From: an uncultured Caulobacterales bacterium
Lineage (GTDB): Bacteria; Pseudomonadota; Alphaproteobacteria; Caulobacterales; Maricaulaceae
DNA: 64,000 nt
Reading direction: 5' to 3'
NCBI GenBank assembly: GCA_937929915.1
Contig: CALFUN010000007.1
Location: 186,001-250,000 of the forward strand
The translations under genes were made by a program, and so were the position numbers. Each line of letters begins with the position of its first letter. Positions within the stretch are counted from its first letter, which is position 1. Of the stretch, positions 1 to 9,027 are shown in pieces. Under the pieces are notes generated by a model. The model saw nothing but the letters and a program-made list of their open reading frames with translations, was not told the DNA's origin and ran no database searches.

Positions 1-663
1 CGCCATGTGCGTTTCTATGACGGCGTTATCCAAAATGACGAGCATATCGCCGTGCAAAGCCGTCTTAACCGCGTGAGAAATATTACGGAGCTTTGGGTTT
101 TGACCCAAGATCGCCTTGGCTTATTTGCGGATTTAACCAAGGCCATAGCCAGTAGCGGGGCCTCTATTTCTGGCGCGCATTTACATACGGCCAGTTCGGG
201 CCGTGTTATGAATGTATTTTACCTACATGGCGGGGATGGCTGTGCTTACGGTGAAAATAGCCCGCATCTGATTGACACATTACGCCGCAGAACTTTAGCA
301 GCCGCCAAAGATAAAGTGGATGAGCTGACAATTCCAAAGCCAATTCAATCTCTTCGAGCGGGCGCAATTCCCGTCCAGCCCATAGTTAAATTTTTAGATA
401 GCGCCTCTGGTGATTTAACCATCATTGAAATTAAAGGGCGCGACCGCCCGGGGTTATTATATAATCTTGCCAGCTTGATGAACGAAGAAGCCTTAGATAT
501 TTACTCCGCACATATTGAAGTTGTTGGAACAACCGCCATAGATGCTTTTTATGTGCGCGCCCGAAATGCCAATGGCACCTTATCAACGGCAAGGCGAAAA
601 GCTCTAAAAGCACGTTTCATAGAGATCTTAGATATTGATAAAACAGAAAAAAGCGTAGCGTAA
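1..663 (+). CDS. glnD: PII uridylyltransferase/uridylyl-removing enzyme, C-terminal part (5' end outside window)
   Basis: The frame is open from the first base, so the GTG at 7 is not the start; only the last 220 or so residues are visible. They hold two ACT domains, recognisable by TQDRLGLFADLTKAIA (about residues 33-48 of the visible part) and KGRDRPGLLYNLASLM (about 145-160). These domains sense glutamine in GlnD, which adds or removes UMP on PII proteins to set nitrogen assimilation. The nucleotidyltransferase and HD domains would lie upstream. The stop overlaps the murJ start by one base (TAATG), and glnD-murJ-trpS is a familiar alphaproteobacterial order. The identification is firm; nothing can be said about the missing catalytic part. 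Confidence 0.93.
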   Translation, partial: RHVRFYDGVIQNDEHIAVQSRLNRVRNITELWVLTQDRLGLFADLTKAIASSGASISGAHLHTASSGRVMNVFYLHGGDGCAYGENSPHLIDTLRRRTLAAAKDKVDELTIPKPIQSLRAGAIPVQPIVKFLDSASGDLTIIEIKGRDRPGLLYNLASLMNEEALDIYSAHIEVVGTTAIDAFYVRARNANGTLSTARRKALKARFIEILDIDKTEKSVA

Positions 664-2234
664 TGCGGTTATTGCGGTCCACAGCCATCATTGCTTCGCT
701 AACATTGATTAGCCGCTTATTGGGCTTTGTGCGCGATGTATTAATTGCCAATTTCTTTGGTGCAGGCTTTATTTCAGATGCTTTTTTCACAGCCTTTAAA
801 CTCCCAAATGTCTTTAGACGTATGTTCGCAGAAGGCGCATTTAACGCTGCATTCGTCCCGCTTTATGCCAAACGCATAGAGCAAGACGGTCAGCAAAGCG
901 CCGATAATTTCGCCAGTGAAACGGCCAGTGTTTTATTCTTTTTTGTGGCCTGTCTTGTCATAGCCTTTGAGCTTACCATGCCATTTTCATTAAATATCAT
1001 TGGGAATGGTTTGGATAAAACCGTCAATGAAAGCGGTATCACGACATATAATTTGGCCGTAATTTACGCACAAATTACTATGCCTTACCTACTATTTATG
1101 TCGATGACAGCCATGTTTTCAGGGGTGTTAAATACGCGCGGTTTTTTTGCCCTTGCCGCAGGCGTTCCAATTATCCTTAATCTCTTTATGATTTCCGCCT
1201 TAACAATCACGCCTATATTTGAACTCTCGCAAAGAGAGACGGGCTACGCCCTTACAGCCGCGATCACCTTGTCGGGCATCGTGCAAATGGCAATCGTGTA
1301 TTGGGGGTGCCTCAGAGCTGGCGTTCAAATAAGGCCAAGACTGCCGCGCTTAACGCCGGGTGTCAGGCGGCTAATTACGCTAGGTGTCCCTGGTTTAATT
1401 TCTGCGGGCATCACCCAAATCAACCTCGTCGTTTCGCATATGATAGCCACTCATCAAGAAGGGGCGGCAAGCTGGCTAACTTATGCAGATAGGCTTTACC
1501 AACTCCCGCTTGGCATGATTGGTATTGCCATGGGCGTTGCCTTATTACCTGCATTGTCACGCAGGCTTCGCGCAGGTGATGAGAGCGGGGCCAATACATC
1601 AATGAACCGCGGAATAGAGATAGCGGCATTTTTAACCCTCCCCGCCGCTTTTGCCTTATTTGTCATTCCCAGTTTTTTGATTAGCGGATTATTTGAACGC
1701 GGCGACTTTACAGCAGATACCACGCTGCAAGTTGCGAAAGCTCTGCGCTTCTTTGCGCTTGGCCTACCAGCCTTTGTTCTCATTAAAGTGCTAACCCCCG
1801 CCTTTTTCGCCCGCGAAAATATGCGAACACCCATGTATTTGGCAGGGCTATCGGCCAGTATAAATGTGAGCCTCGGTTTGTTTTTATTCTGGCGCATCGG
1901 GTTTGAAGGCCTGGCTCTCGCCACAACTATCGCCGCTTGGGTCAATGTAGTCGGGCTTGGCTTTATTTTATTACGAGATAAAAATTTAATCATAGATGAC
2001 AGGTTGCGCACGCGCATACCACGCATATTGCTTGCGAGCGGGCTGATGGGGTTTGCGCTTTGGGCCGCAATTCCCTTTTTCCCAGACCTCTCCCAATCTC
2101 ATATCTTGATGGATCTGTTATCACTCATCGTAATTAGCGGAATTGGGCTTATTGTCTATGTCATCGCAGCTTCGCTCTTGCAGGCCTTTGGTTGGCGCGA
2201 TATACGCGACGCAGTTTCAAAGAAAGCCCAATAG
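663..2234 (+). CDS. murJ: Lipid II flippase MurJ (MviN family)
   Basis: A 523-residue polytopic membrane protein of the MATE-like MviN/MurJ family. The N-terminus STAIIASLTLISRLLGFVRD and the following AFFTAFKLPNVFRRMFAEGAF are characteristic of MurJ, and hydrophobic segments run through the whole length, consistent with about 14 helices. MurJ moves lipid II across the inner membrane for peptidoglycan synthesis. The length is normal for the family. The start overlaps the glnD stop by one base, which implies translational coupling, and trpS follows after 24 bases. No unusual features were seen. Confidence 0.95.
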   Translation: MRLLRSTAIIASLTLISRLLGFVRDVLIANFFGAGFISDAFFTAFKLPNVFRRMFAEGAFNAAFVPLYAKRIEQDGQQSADNFASETASVLFFFVACLVIAFELTMPFSLNIIGNGLDKTVNESGITTYNLAVIYAQITMPYLLFMSMTAMFSGVLNTRGFFALAAGVPIILNLFMISALTITPIFELSQRETGYALTAAITLSGIVQMAIVYWGCLRAGVQIRPRLPRLTPGVRRLITLGVPGLISAGITQINLVVSHMIATHQEGAASWLTYADRLYQLPLGMIGIAMGVALLPALSRRLRAGDESGANTSMNRGIEIAAFLTLPAAFALFVIPSFLISGLFERGDFTADTTLQVAKALRFFALGLPAFVLIKVLTPAFFARENMRTPMYLAGLSASINVSLGLFLFWRIGFEGLALATTIAAWVNVVGLGFILLRDKNLIIDDRLRTRIPRILLASGLMGFALWAAIPFFPDLSQSHILMDLLSLIVISGIGLIVYVIAASLLQAFGWRDIRDAVSKKAQ

Positions 2235-2258
2235 ATTTAATGCCCAAGAAATTTTATA

Positions 2259-3296
2259 ATGTCAGGACATGACGTGAGTGATACATATCAAGGCCCCAAC
2301 CGCGTTTTTTCTGGCGTCCAGCCCACAGGTGCTTTGCATCTTGGCAATTACCTTGGCGCGTTAAAAAAATTCGCCATTTTGCAGCATGATATGGAATGTG
2401 TGTTTTGCATTGTCGATCTACACGCCATTACAACCCCGCAAGACCCAAAATTACTCGCCGATCAAACACGTCATATCGCGGCCGCATTTCTGGCCTCTGG
2501 TGTCGATCCCAAAAAAGCGATTGTCTATAATCAATCATCCGTGCGCGCGCATACAGAGCTTGCTTGGTATTTTAACTGCGTGGCGCGTATTGGCTGGCTT
2601 AACCGTATGACACAGTTTAAAGACAAGGCTGGCAAAAATTCTGAGAAAATGTCCGTTGGATTATATGATTATCCCGTCTTACAGGCCGCCGATATTTTAG
2701 CCTTTAAAGGCACGCATGTCCCCGTTGGCGAAGATCAGAAACAGCATTTAGAGCTTTCACGTGATATTGCCCAAAAATTCAACCATGATTATGGCGTGCC
2801 GCATTTTTTCCCGCTCCCTAAGCCGCTTATCAAAGGCCCTGGCGCAAAGGTTATGAGCTTGCGGGACGGGACAAAGAAGATGTCAAAATCTGACCCATCC
2901 GATGCTTCGCGCATTAACCTAACAGATAGTGCAGATGTCATTGCAAAGAAAATTCGTAAGGCAAAAACAGATTCGGGCACTGTGCCTGAAACGACAAAAG
3001 AGCTAGAGGCGCGGCCAGATGTTGCAGGGTTAGTCGCAATATATGCGGCGCTGGCCAATATATCCGAAGCCGATGTTTTAACCCAGCATGCAGGCGGGCA
3101 ATTCGGCCCATTTAAACAAGCCTTAGCCGATATAGCCGTTGACGTCTTAGCGCCCATCACGGATTTAATGAATCGTTATTTAGCAGACCCTGATGAGCTC
3201 GATAGGATGTTATCACGGGCGGGCGATCAGGCCGCGCAAATTGCAGATCCCATTGTTGCTGATGTACGGCGTATCATCGGGTTTAGGGGCGCTTAA
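2259..3296 (+). CDS. trpS: Tryptophanyl-tRNA synthetase
   Basis: A class I aminoacyl-tRNA synthetase of 345 residues that charges tRNA-Trp in the cytoplasm. The nucleotide-binding signature appears as [16 protein letters not shown] near residue 19 (HIGH-like) and the second motif as [12 protein letters not shown] near residue 207. The spacing and length fit bacterial TrpS. The ATG at 2259 gives an N-terminal extension of about 15 residues before the Rossmann fold; no strong ribosome-binding site decides this start. It lies between murJ and a copper-chaperone-like lipoprotein gene on the same strand, probably in one transcript. Confidence 0.96.
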   Translation: MSGHDVSDTYQGPNRVFSGVQPTGALHLGNYLGALKKFAILQHDMECVFCIVDLHAITTPQDPKLLADQTRHIAAAFLASGVDPKKAIVYNQSSVRAHTELAWYFNCVARIGWLNRMTQFKDKAGKNSEKMSVGLYDYPVLQAADILAFKGTHVPVGEDQKQHLELSRDIAQKFNHDYGVPHFFPLPKPLIKGPGAKVMSLRDGTKKMSKSDPSDASRINLTDSADVIAKKIRKAKTDSGTVPETTKELEARPDVAGLVAIYAALANISEADVLTQHAGGQFGPFKQALADIAVDVLAPITDLMNRYLADPDELDRMLSRAGDQAAQIADPIVADVRRIIGFRGA

Positions 3297-3310
3297 GTGA
3301 AAGGTTTTCT

Positions 3311-3895
3311 ATGAAACATCATATATTCATCACGGCTTTGATGTTACTTCCCTTAGCCGCTTGTTCAGAACAAGACGCGCACATACACACACCCAAGACC
3401 GTTAACGCCGCTATATCAGAAGGCATCTTGGTCACAGATCCATATGTCCTGCCCCCATTTCCGGGCAGAGATGTTGCAGCAGGGTTTTTTGAAATAAAAA
3501 ATACAGGCCCCGCAGATCGGTTATTATCAGTCAGCAGCCCTGTCAGCGACACTGTAGAAATTCATAATCATATTGAAGATGACGGCATCATGCGTATGCG
3601 CCGTATTGACAGTGTGGCGTTAGAGACAAATGATGTAGTAACATTCAAACCCGGTAGTTATCATTTAATGATGTTTGGGGTAGAGTTTGAAGAGAGCCAA
3701 AAAACGGTCGACATCACACTGAATTATGAAAAGGCTGGCTCTGTCACTTTGACGGTTCCCATTCAACGCGATGATGACGATGACGAAACAGAGACGACCG
3801 AGCAAGAAACACACGGCTCTGCGAGTCATTATGGGTCAGATACAGAGCCCGATAATGGTTCTGAAAAGACAAAAACTCACGGCTCTGGTGATTAA
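3311..3895 (+). CDS. PCu(A)C-type copper chaperone lipoprotein with an acidic, His-containing tail
   Basis: A 194-residue protein whose signal sequence ends in a lipobox (LPLAACSEQ), so it is probably a lipoprotein. Residues about 40-150 match the PCuAC (DUF461) fold. The conserved metal motif is visible as a His followed by a Met pair (EIHNHIEDDGIMRM) and then SYHLMMFG. Family members deliver Cu(I) to cytochrome oxidase in the periplasm. The last 45 residues are very acidic and carry extra histidines (DDDDDETETTEQ, then ETHGSASH and THGSGD), which may add metal binding; this is inference. The stop codon overlaps the convergent M48 gene by a few bases. Confidence 0.8.
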   Translation: MKHHIFITALMLLPLAACSEQDAHIHTPKTVNAAISEGILVTDPYVLPPFPGRDVAAGFFEIKNTGPADRLLSVSSPVSDTVEIHNHIEDDGIMRMRRIDSVALETNDVVTFKPGSYHLMMFGVEFEESQKTVDITLNYEKAGSVTLTVPIQRDDDDDETETTEQETHGSASHYGSDTEPDNGSEKTKTHGSGD

Positions 3896-4914
3896 CGAAA
3901 CGACAGATCTTGACCATTTGCTAGTTGGTGTAAAATACGCTTTTGTTCCTCACGAAAATTCTCATAACGCGCCAATATACTAGGATGGGTGTTCGCTGTA
4001 TTTTGTAGGTTGTCATGCGGATGGCTTGCATCGCGCCAAAACTCTATCGCTCGGTCAATATTCAGTCCCGCATTTTGCATCAGGACAAGCGCCATACGGT
4101 CTGCTTCAAGCTCCAACTCCGCGGATGGGACACGTTGGATATGATCTGCAATCACATGCGCCATTTCATGCGCTAAAACTAAAGATAAGTTCACATCATC
4201 ACCGACAGTTTTCATCAAGCTCGACGTAATAAAAACACCTGTTCCATCTGTGTGCCCATTCATATTTTCGGAGAAAACAACTGAGACTGGAATATTGCAA
4301 GCCGTTTGGGCGCGCAGTTTTGTATCATAGGTTTGGCCTTGCGCCGACTGTAATCTGATGCGGGTTTGCCCGCCATTAAATGCATTGCGAGCTAAGGCCT
4401 TGTAGAAACGATCTTGGGCCGTTCTATTTTCAATGCCTTTATTGTTAATGGCAATAATTTGGTCGCCTTCTTGAATTTGCGCCGCATGCGCGGGAGAGCC
4501 TCTGCGAACGTTACGGATAAACACACCCGTTTCCGGCAAGCCTAAAAACTCTTGCGCCATCATGCGGATATGCGGCGGGTAATCATCTAAGCTATGCACA
4601 ATAAATCCAGGGTCGCGCTCCGTTTTTGGACAAAGTTTTGCATTGGCAAGACGTAAAGGCGCCTGCAATCGAATGACGCGGTCATTTAAATCTTTATAGT
4701 CTTGTAGTACATCCGAAAAGTCTGTGTCATCTGGACGCGCGGGCGTATCTATGCCCGAGACAGTATCTTGGGGTAAGGCTTGCTCACTCACACCGTGCAT
4801 AGGCGCTTTTATTTTATGAAGCTTGCACGCGGTTAAGGCCAAAGTGAGCATGCTGCATATAAGGGCCGTCTGCACTACACCCATTTTCATGCCAACCATT
4901 TTCATATCAGCCAT
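3892..4914 (-). CDS. M48-family metalloprotease with PDZ domain, lipoprotein (copy 1)
   Basis: A 340-residue protein with an N-terminal hydrophobic segment ending in a lipobox (LALTACKLHK). A PDZ-like region follows (GSPAHAAQIQEGDQIIAINN), and then the zinc site LAHEMAHVIADHI, giving an HExxH motif, with ELEADRMAL as the likely third-ligand region. M48 enzymes act in envelope quality control. The N-terminus has several Met codons (MADMKMVGMKMG), so the exact start is uncertain. The stop overlaps the convergent copper-chaperone gene. The next gene upstream on the strand ends one base away and encodes a related protein. Confidence 0.85.
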   Translation of the reverse strand: MADMKMVGMKMGVVQTALICSMLTLALTACKLHKIKAPMHGVSEQALPQDTVSGIDTPARPDDTDFSDVLQDYKDLNDRVIRLQAPLRLANAKLCPKTERDPGFIVHSLDDYPPHIRMMAQEFLGLPETGVFIRNVRRGSPAHAAQIQEGDQIIAINNKGIENRTAQDRFYKALARNAFNGGQTRIRLQSAQGQTYDTKLRAQTACNIPVSVVFSENMNGHTDGTGVFITSSLMKTVGDDVNLSLVLAHEMAHVIADHIQRVPSAELELEADRMALVLMQNAGLNIDRAIEFWRDASHPHDNLQNTANTHPSILARYENFREEQKRILHQLANGQDLSFR

Positions 4915-4915
4915 T

Positions 4916-5923
4916 TTAAGATTTATTTTTTTCAGCCGATGTCAGGAAATTGGGCAAGAGTAACACGTCTGCTTTTTGTTTCTCTTTAATTTCGTCTCGC
5001 GTGGCCGCAAGTCTTAAAAACCGATCAGGAAATGTCGGGTGAGATTTTGCCCGCGCAACACTTTTCGGACTCACAACGGATAATCGCCGCCAGAAATTTT
5101 CAACCTCATCTGGCGAATATCCCGCACGGACTTGATAATATAGACCGACATAATCCGCTTCGGATTCAAATCCCCGCGTAAAGCGCGTTGCATTTCCAGA
5201 TAAAATACGGTTACCCAAAATTTTACGAATATGTCCCATCGAGTTATGGGCAAGTTCATGACCAACAATCATGGCAAGCTCATCATCATTCGCTGCAAAA
5301 TTCATCATGCCTGATGTCACAGTAATATTGCGCCCATCAGCATAAGCATTAATAGCAATGCTAGAGCGCAAACGTACATTATAGCGGCAAATTTCATCAG
5401 CGGTAATTGGCACAGATTGTATCTGTCCGCCCCGCATAATATTGAGGTTTATCTCATCATTGGCTTCAAGTTGCTGCCAAAATTTTTCATCTACCTCTCG
5501 AGCAGGTTGCCCCTCGCTATTTAGCAAAATATCCCCTGCCCGAAGGCCCGCCTTATCTGCTGGAGAGCCAGGAATAACATGCAGAATACTCGGCTGCTCT
5601 TGCGCGCCTAGAACGCGCATGCTGGCATCTTTGAGCGTTTTATCATAGCTGCGGATATAATGCGTTTTCACGCCAATCCCAGGGCGTATTTTTCCGCATA
5701 ATATAGAGTTTTTTTCAATGATGGGCCAACTGACATTCATCAAACGCGCCGTGTCGCTTTGAATTTGTTTAAGCACAAATTCTTGTTGCTTAATTTTTTC
5801 CGCATCAAGCGCCGTCTGACTGACATCTGGCAGGCGCGTGGCAACGCTCGCACATGCCGATAAAACCATCGGAAGGGTTAAAATAGTGGCCAAGACAGCC
5901 GAAAGACGCATAGAGTTTTTCAT
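4916..5923 (-). CDS. M48-family metalloprotease with PDZ domain, lipoprotein (copy 2)
   Basis: The ORF opens at 6013, but the start is placed at 5923 (MKNSMRLSAVLA). That gives a clean lipoprotein signal ending in VLSACASV, and a weak AGGG lies just upstream. The protein has a PDZ segment (VIPGSPADKAGLRAGDILLN), the zinc motif VGHELAHNSMGHI and a glutamate region FESEADYVGLYY. It shares domain order and size with the next gene downstream, so the pair looks like a tandem duplication that has diverged. The likely role is degradation of misfolded envelope proteins. It is divergent from nfu, with about 110 bases between the starts for two promoters. Confidence 0.85.
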   Translation of the reverse strand: MKNSMRLSAVLATILTLPMVLSACASVATRLPDVSQTALDAEKIKQQEFVLKQIQSDTARLMNVSWPIIEKNSILCGKIRPGIGVKTHYIRSYDKTLKDASMRVLGAQEQPSILHVIPGSPADKAGLRAGDILLNSEGQPAREVDEKFWQQLEANDEINLNIMRGGQIQSVPITADEICRYNVRLRSSIAINAYADGRNITVTSGMMNFAANDDELAMIVGHELAHNSMGHIRKILGNRILSGNATRFTRGFESEADYVGLYYQVRAGYSPDEVENFWRRLSVVSPKSVARAKSHPTFPDRFLRLAATRDEIKEKQKADVLLLPNFLTSAEKNKS

Positions 5924-6033
5924 AACCCTACAATGCAAATTCATGAGGCTGTGGTCAATCATCCATATGATACCTCGCGCATATGTTAGAATTCCCTCTT
6001 GAATAACACACAAATCATCGCCAAATAACAGAT

Positions 6034-6615
6034 ATGTTTATACAAACCGAAGATACGCCAAACCCAGCCACGCTTAAATTCCTGCCGGGCAGGGATGTTA
6101 CAGGGCCAAATAATCCGCCGCGTGAATATACGCGCGGAGAGGATGTGGCTCGCGCGCCTCTCGCAGAAATGCTATTCATGATTCCAGATGTCGCGCGAGT
6201 TTTTTTTGGCGCGGACTATATTTCCGTCACGCGCGGTGAAGACGCACAGTGGAAACACCTCAAGCCCGCCATTTTGGGCGCTATTATGGATTTTTATGTC
6301 GCAGGCGGCATGCCATTATTAGATCAAATCGCTAGCAGCGACGTTGAAGACCGCGTATATGAAGGCGAAACTCTGGAAATTGTCGAACAAATCAAAGAGT
6401 TGATAGAGTTACGCGTACGCCCAGCCGTAGCCCAAGATGGCGGCGATATTGTTTTCAAACATTTTGATGATGATGACGGCGCGGTTTATCTAGAAATGCG
6501 CGGCGCATGTGCGGGATGCCCCAGCTCAACAATGACACTTAAACACGGCATTGAAAACCTATTGAAACATTACGTTCCCGAAGTGACCCGCGTGGAACAA
6601 ACTGGCGCTTACTAG
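6034..6615 (+). CDS. NifU/Nfu-family iron-sulfur cluster carrier
   Basis: A 193-residue protein with an N-terminal Nfu_N domain (FIQTEDTPNPATLKFLPG) and a C-terminal NifU domain whose cluster-binding CxxC is seen in MRGACAGCPSSTMTLKHGI. It receives an Fe-S cluster from the assembly machinery and passes it to apo-enzymes in the cytoplasm. The two-domain layout and length are standard for alphaproteobacterial Nfu. It is followed three bases later by tsaB, then rimI and fur, probably one operon; miaB, which needs two 4Fe-4S clusters, is a few genes downstream. Confidence 0.93.
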   Translation: MFIQTEDTPNPATLKFLPGRDVTGPNNPPREYTRGEDVARAPLAEMLFMIPDVARVFFGADYISVTRGEDAQWKHLKPAILGAIMDFYVAGGMPLLDQIASSDVEDRVYEGETLEIVEQIKELIELRVRPAVAQDGGDIVFKHFDDDDGAVYLEMRGACAGCPSSTMTLKHGIENLLKHYVPEVTRVEQTGAY

Positions 6616-6618
6616 ATC

Positions 6619-7254
6619 ATGATTATTCTGGGCCTTGATACGACAGGGCCGCATTGCAGCGTCTCGATTGTTGATGAAGCTTGCATTCGCGCGCATATCT
6701 CTATGCCAATGACTCGCGGCCACGCAGAAGCCCTCGCGCCAATGGTGACAAATGCGCTTAAATCCGCACATCTATCCCCCGCAGACATAGACAAAATTGC
6801 CGTTTGCACAGGGCCGGGCAGTTTTACAGGGCTGCGGGTCGCGCTCTCTTTTGCCAAAGGGTTTGCCTTGCCGCGTAAACTGCCTGTAATTGGCTTACCA
6901 TCCCTTGCAATATGGGCGGCAAATTTTGATCCAAACGGCCAGAAAAACCTTATCTGTATATCCGATGTCAGACGGAACGAATTATGTTGGGCTGCCATAT
7001 TTAAAGGTAAGCTTCTGCAAACTCCAATCACGCAGCCCGCAAATATAGCCCGCGCTGCAATCAAAGCCTTTAACCCCGACCATATTATTGAAGACCATGT
7101 TGTTGACACCCGCATCCTAGCTTGGCTCGCAGCAGATTTATCACCTGTAAATTATCCTGCCGAACCGCTTTATTCGCGCGGCCCTGACGCAAAACTACCC
7201 CGTCAAACCAAGCCCAAAGCAAAAAGTCAGCACAAAGTCAAACGCGCAAAATGA
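6619..7254 (+). CDS. tsaB: tRNA threonylcarbamoyladenosine biosynthesis protein TsaB
   Basis: A 211-residue protein of the ASKHA fold. It starts with ILGLDTTGPHCSVSIVDE and contains the family motif CTGPGSFTGLRVALSFAKGF near residues 63-82. TsaB is the dimerisation partner of TsaD in making t6A37 on ANN-decoding tRNAs. The C-terminal 20 residues are lysine-rich (KPKAKSQHKVKRAK), beyond the usual core. It lies between nfu and rimI with gaps of 3 and 9 bases; tsaB-rimI is a common pairing. Confidence 0.94.
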   Translation: MIILGLDTTGPHCSVSIVDEACIRAHISMPMTRGHAEALAPMVTNALKSAHLSPADIDKIAVCTGPGSFTGLRVALSFAKGFALPRKLPVIGLPSLAIWAANFDPNGQKNLICISDVRRNELCWAAIFKGKLLQTPITQPANIARAAIKAFNPDHIIEDHVVDTRILAWLAADLSPVNYPAEPLYSRGPDAKLPRQTKPKAKSQHKVKRAK

Positions 7255-7263
7255 GCTTATAGT

Positions 7264-7719
7264 ATGAGCGCGCAAAAATATGATATCAGAGAGTTAAACG
7301 GCCAAGACGCGCAAGCTATGGCCGAGATTCACAGCCAGTCTTTTGAGCGGTCTTGGTCTGCTTTGGATATGGCCATTCATATAAAAAGAGATATATGCCT
7401 TGGCACTCAAATCCCGCTAGCAGCCTTTATCATTATTCGTGCCTCTCAATATGATGCAGAAATTCTAACGCTCGCCACAGCCTTATCTGCGCGCCGCAAT
7501 GGATATGGGCAGGCCTTAATTACAGCGGCCCTTAAAATCCTAAAAAATAGGAATATTCCAACGCTTTTCCTCGAAGTTGCCGAAGATAATATGGCCGCGC
7601 GCGCGCTTTATTCAACTTGCGGGTTTTCCCCCATTGGCCGAAGACCTGCCTATTACCGCCGAGACAATGGCCGCATGGCCGCAATCACTTTTTCCAAAGC
7701 GCTAGACGCCGTGCGTTAA
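7264..7719 (+). CDS. rimI: Ribosomal-protein-alanine N-acetyltransferase (GNAT family)
   Basis: A 151-residue GNAT acetyltransferase. The acetyl-CoA binding region appears as ARRNGYGQALITAAL near residues 79-93, followed by FLEVAEDNMAARALYSTCGF, which is typical of RimI. RimI acetylates the N-terminal alanine of ribosomal protein S18 in E. coli, and its gene often follows tsaB, as here. The start ATG lies 9 bases after the tsaB stop. The assignment to RimI rather than another GNAT enzyme rests on this context plus the conserved C-terminal block. Confidence 0.88.
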   Translation: MSAQKYDIRELNGQDAQAMAEIHSQSFERSWSALDMAIHIKRDICLGTQIPLAAFIIIRASQYDAEILTLATALSARRNGYGQALITAALKILKNRNIPTLFLEVAEDNMAARALYSTCGFSPIGRRPAYYRRDNGRMAAITFSKALDAVR

Positions 7720-7737
7720 GTGAGTTAAGACGCAGCT

Positions 7738-8145
7738 ATGGGTAGTTGGATTGAAAAAAAATGTGTTGAACGTGGTCTACGAATGACCGATCAGCGTAAG
7801 GTTATTGCAAAGGTTCTGTCTGAATCTGATGATCACCCCGATGCGGAGATCTTATATTCACGGGCCGCTCAAGTGGACCCCAAGATTTCTCTTGCTACGG
7901 TCTATAGAACTGTGCGGCTTTTTGCAGATGCAAAAATTATCGATACGCATGACTTTGGTGATGGCCGCGCACGTTATGAGACGGCAGACGCAGAACATCA
8001 TGACCATTTAATAGATATTGCAACAGGCGATGTCATTGAATTTGTTGATGAAGACATTGAAGCCCTTCAGCATAAAATTGCAGAAAAACTCGGCTATGAA
8101 CTCGTCGACCACCGTTTGGAATTATACGGCAGGAAAAAAAGCTAG
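7738..8145 (+). CDS. fur: Fur-family metalloregulator (Fur/Mur type)
   Basis: A 135-residue Fur-family repressor. It has an N-terminal winged helix (RGLRMTDQRKVIAKVL; ISLATVYRTVRLF) and the metal-binding motif AEHHDHLIDIATGDVIEF. The CxxC pairs that bind structural zinc in E. coli Fur are absent, as in the Fur/Mur proteins of many alphaproteobacteria, which may sense manganese or iron; the sensed metal cannot be read from the sequence. The stop TAG abuts the ATG of the next gene, so the two are translationally coupled. A possible target is the bfd/bfr region at 36.9 kb, which has a Fur-box-like palindrome. Confidence 0.9.
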   Translation: MGSWIEKKCVERGLRMTDQRKVIAKVLSESDDHPDAEILYSRAAQVDPKISLATVYRTVRLFADAKIIDTHDFGDGRARYETADAEHHDHLIDIATGDVIEFVDEDIEALQHKIAEKLGYELVDHRLELYGRKKS

Positions 8146-8945
8146 ATGCTCGGCAGGAAACTTGTCGATCAACATATCGTTGAGTGGCAATTTGATTATT
8201 TTGAGTGGTTAATTAATAATTTTAGCTCTGGGCCAGCCTTGCCTGACTCAGAATTATGGCTCCCTATCCCTGAACATTTTGGCTCAGATAACCCAGATTA
8301 CAAACCAGAGGGCTCTGAGCTGGCCCGTTTTACTTTTGATCGTATTAAAACACAATGCGGATTTGGCCCTGATACGATCATAGACCTTGTCGCAACCGAT
8401 GAACATAAACCACAAGCTTTGGGCGGGGTTGCGATGGTTCAGACAGATGGTCATGGAGCCTGTGGGCGTTATTTTTTAAAAGAAACAATGCATGGAACAA
8501 ATATGAAAAAATCACCTATGATCGAGACCTAGAAAATCACCCAACAAATTTGATTGCAACATTTGCACATGAATTATCACATGCCTTGCATAATCGTGCA
8601 AAAGTAAATCTTGATATAGATCCCGAACTTTACGAGCTTTTCACAGACTTAACCGCCGTTTATTTGGGGTATGGCGTCTTTCTGTCAAATTCTCGCTTCG
8701 AATTTGCAGCTTATAGTGATGGAAATTTACAGGGTTGGCATGCGCAAGGAGCAGGATACCTTCCCGAAAGCGATTTAATTTTTGCAACCGCACTTTTTAT
8801 GAAACTTAAGACTATACCAATCGAAACGGCCTTACCGCATCTCAAACCAAGGCTATGCAAAATGCTGAAAAAGGCCTTCAAGCAATTATCAAAATACGAG
8901 CCGCAGATCGATATATTGAAAAATAAACACCCCCTTCAAAGTTAA
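8146..8945 (+). CDS. HExxH metalloprotease-like protein in two frames joined by an apparent -1 frameshift
   Basis: The ORF track splits this into 8146-8532 and 8550-8945, but the two parts read as one protein of about 266 residues. The first frame runs through QHIVEWQFDYFEWLINNF to GHGACGRYF and then degenerates to a TAG at 8530. The -1 frame, open from 8409, continues as FKRNNAWNKYEKITYDRD, then LIATFAHELSHALH with an HExxH zinc motif, and ELFTDLTAVYLGYGVF. The frames can be joined at TTTTTTA (8472-8478), a slippery heptamer in the correct phase. Three explanations fit: programmed frameshifting, a one-base assembly error in the T/A run, or a recent pseudogene. It is coupled to fur. The function is unknown; it resembles uncharacterised zincin-like proteins of alphaproteobacteria. 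Confidence 0.65.
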
Positions 8946-9027
8946 TTCTTACACTTAATTTCTCCTAAAACGCTAATTTGGCATTTGGCTTGCATGGGCT
9001 TTGGCACATGAATTTAGGAGCGATATT

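Noticed and set aside
1496-2026. 176-residue minus-strand ORF inside murJ
   Set aside because: It lies wholly within a clearly real gene on the other strand, has no ribosome-binding site and shows the Arg/Lys/Ser-rich composition of a shadow frame.
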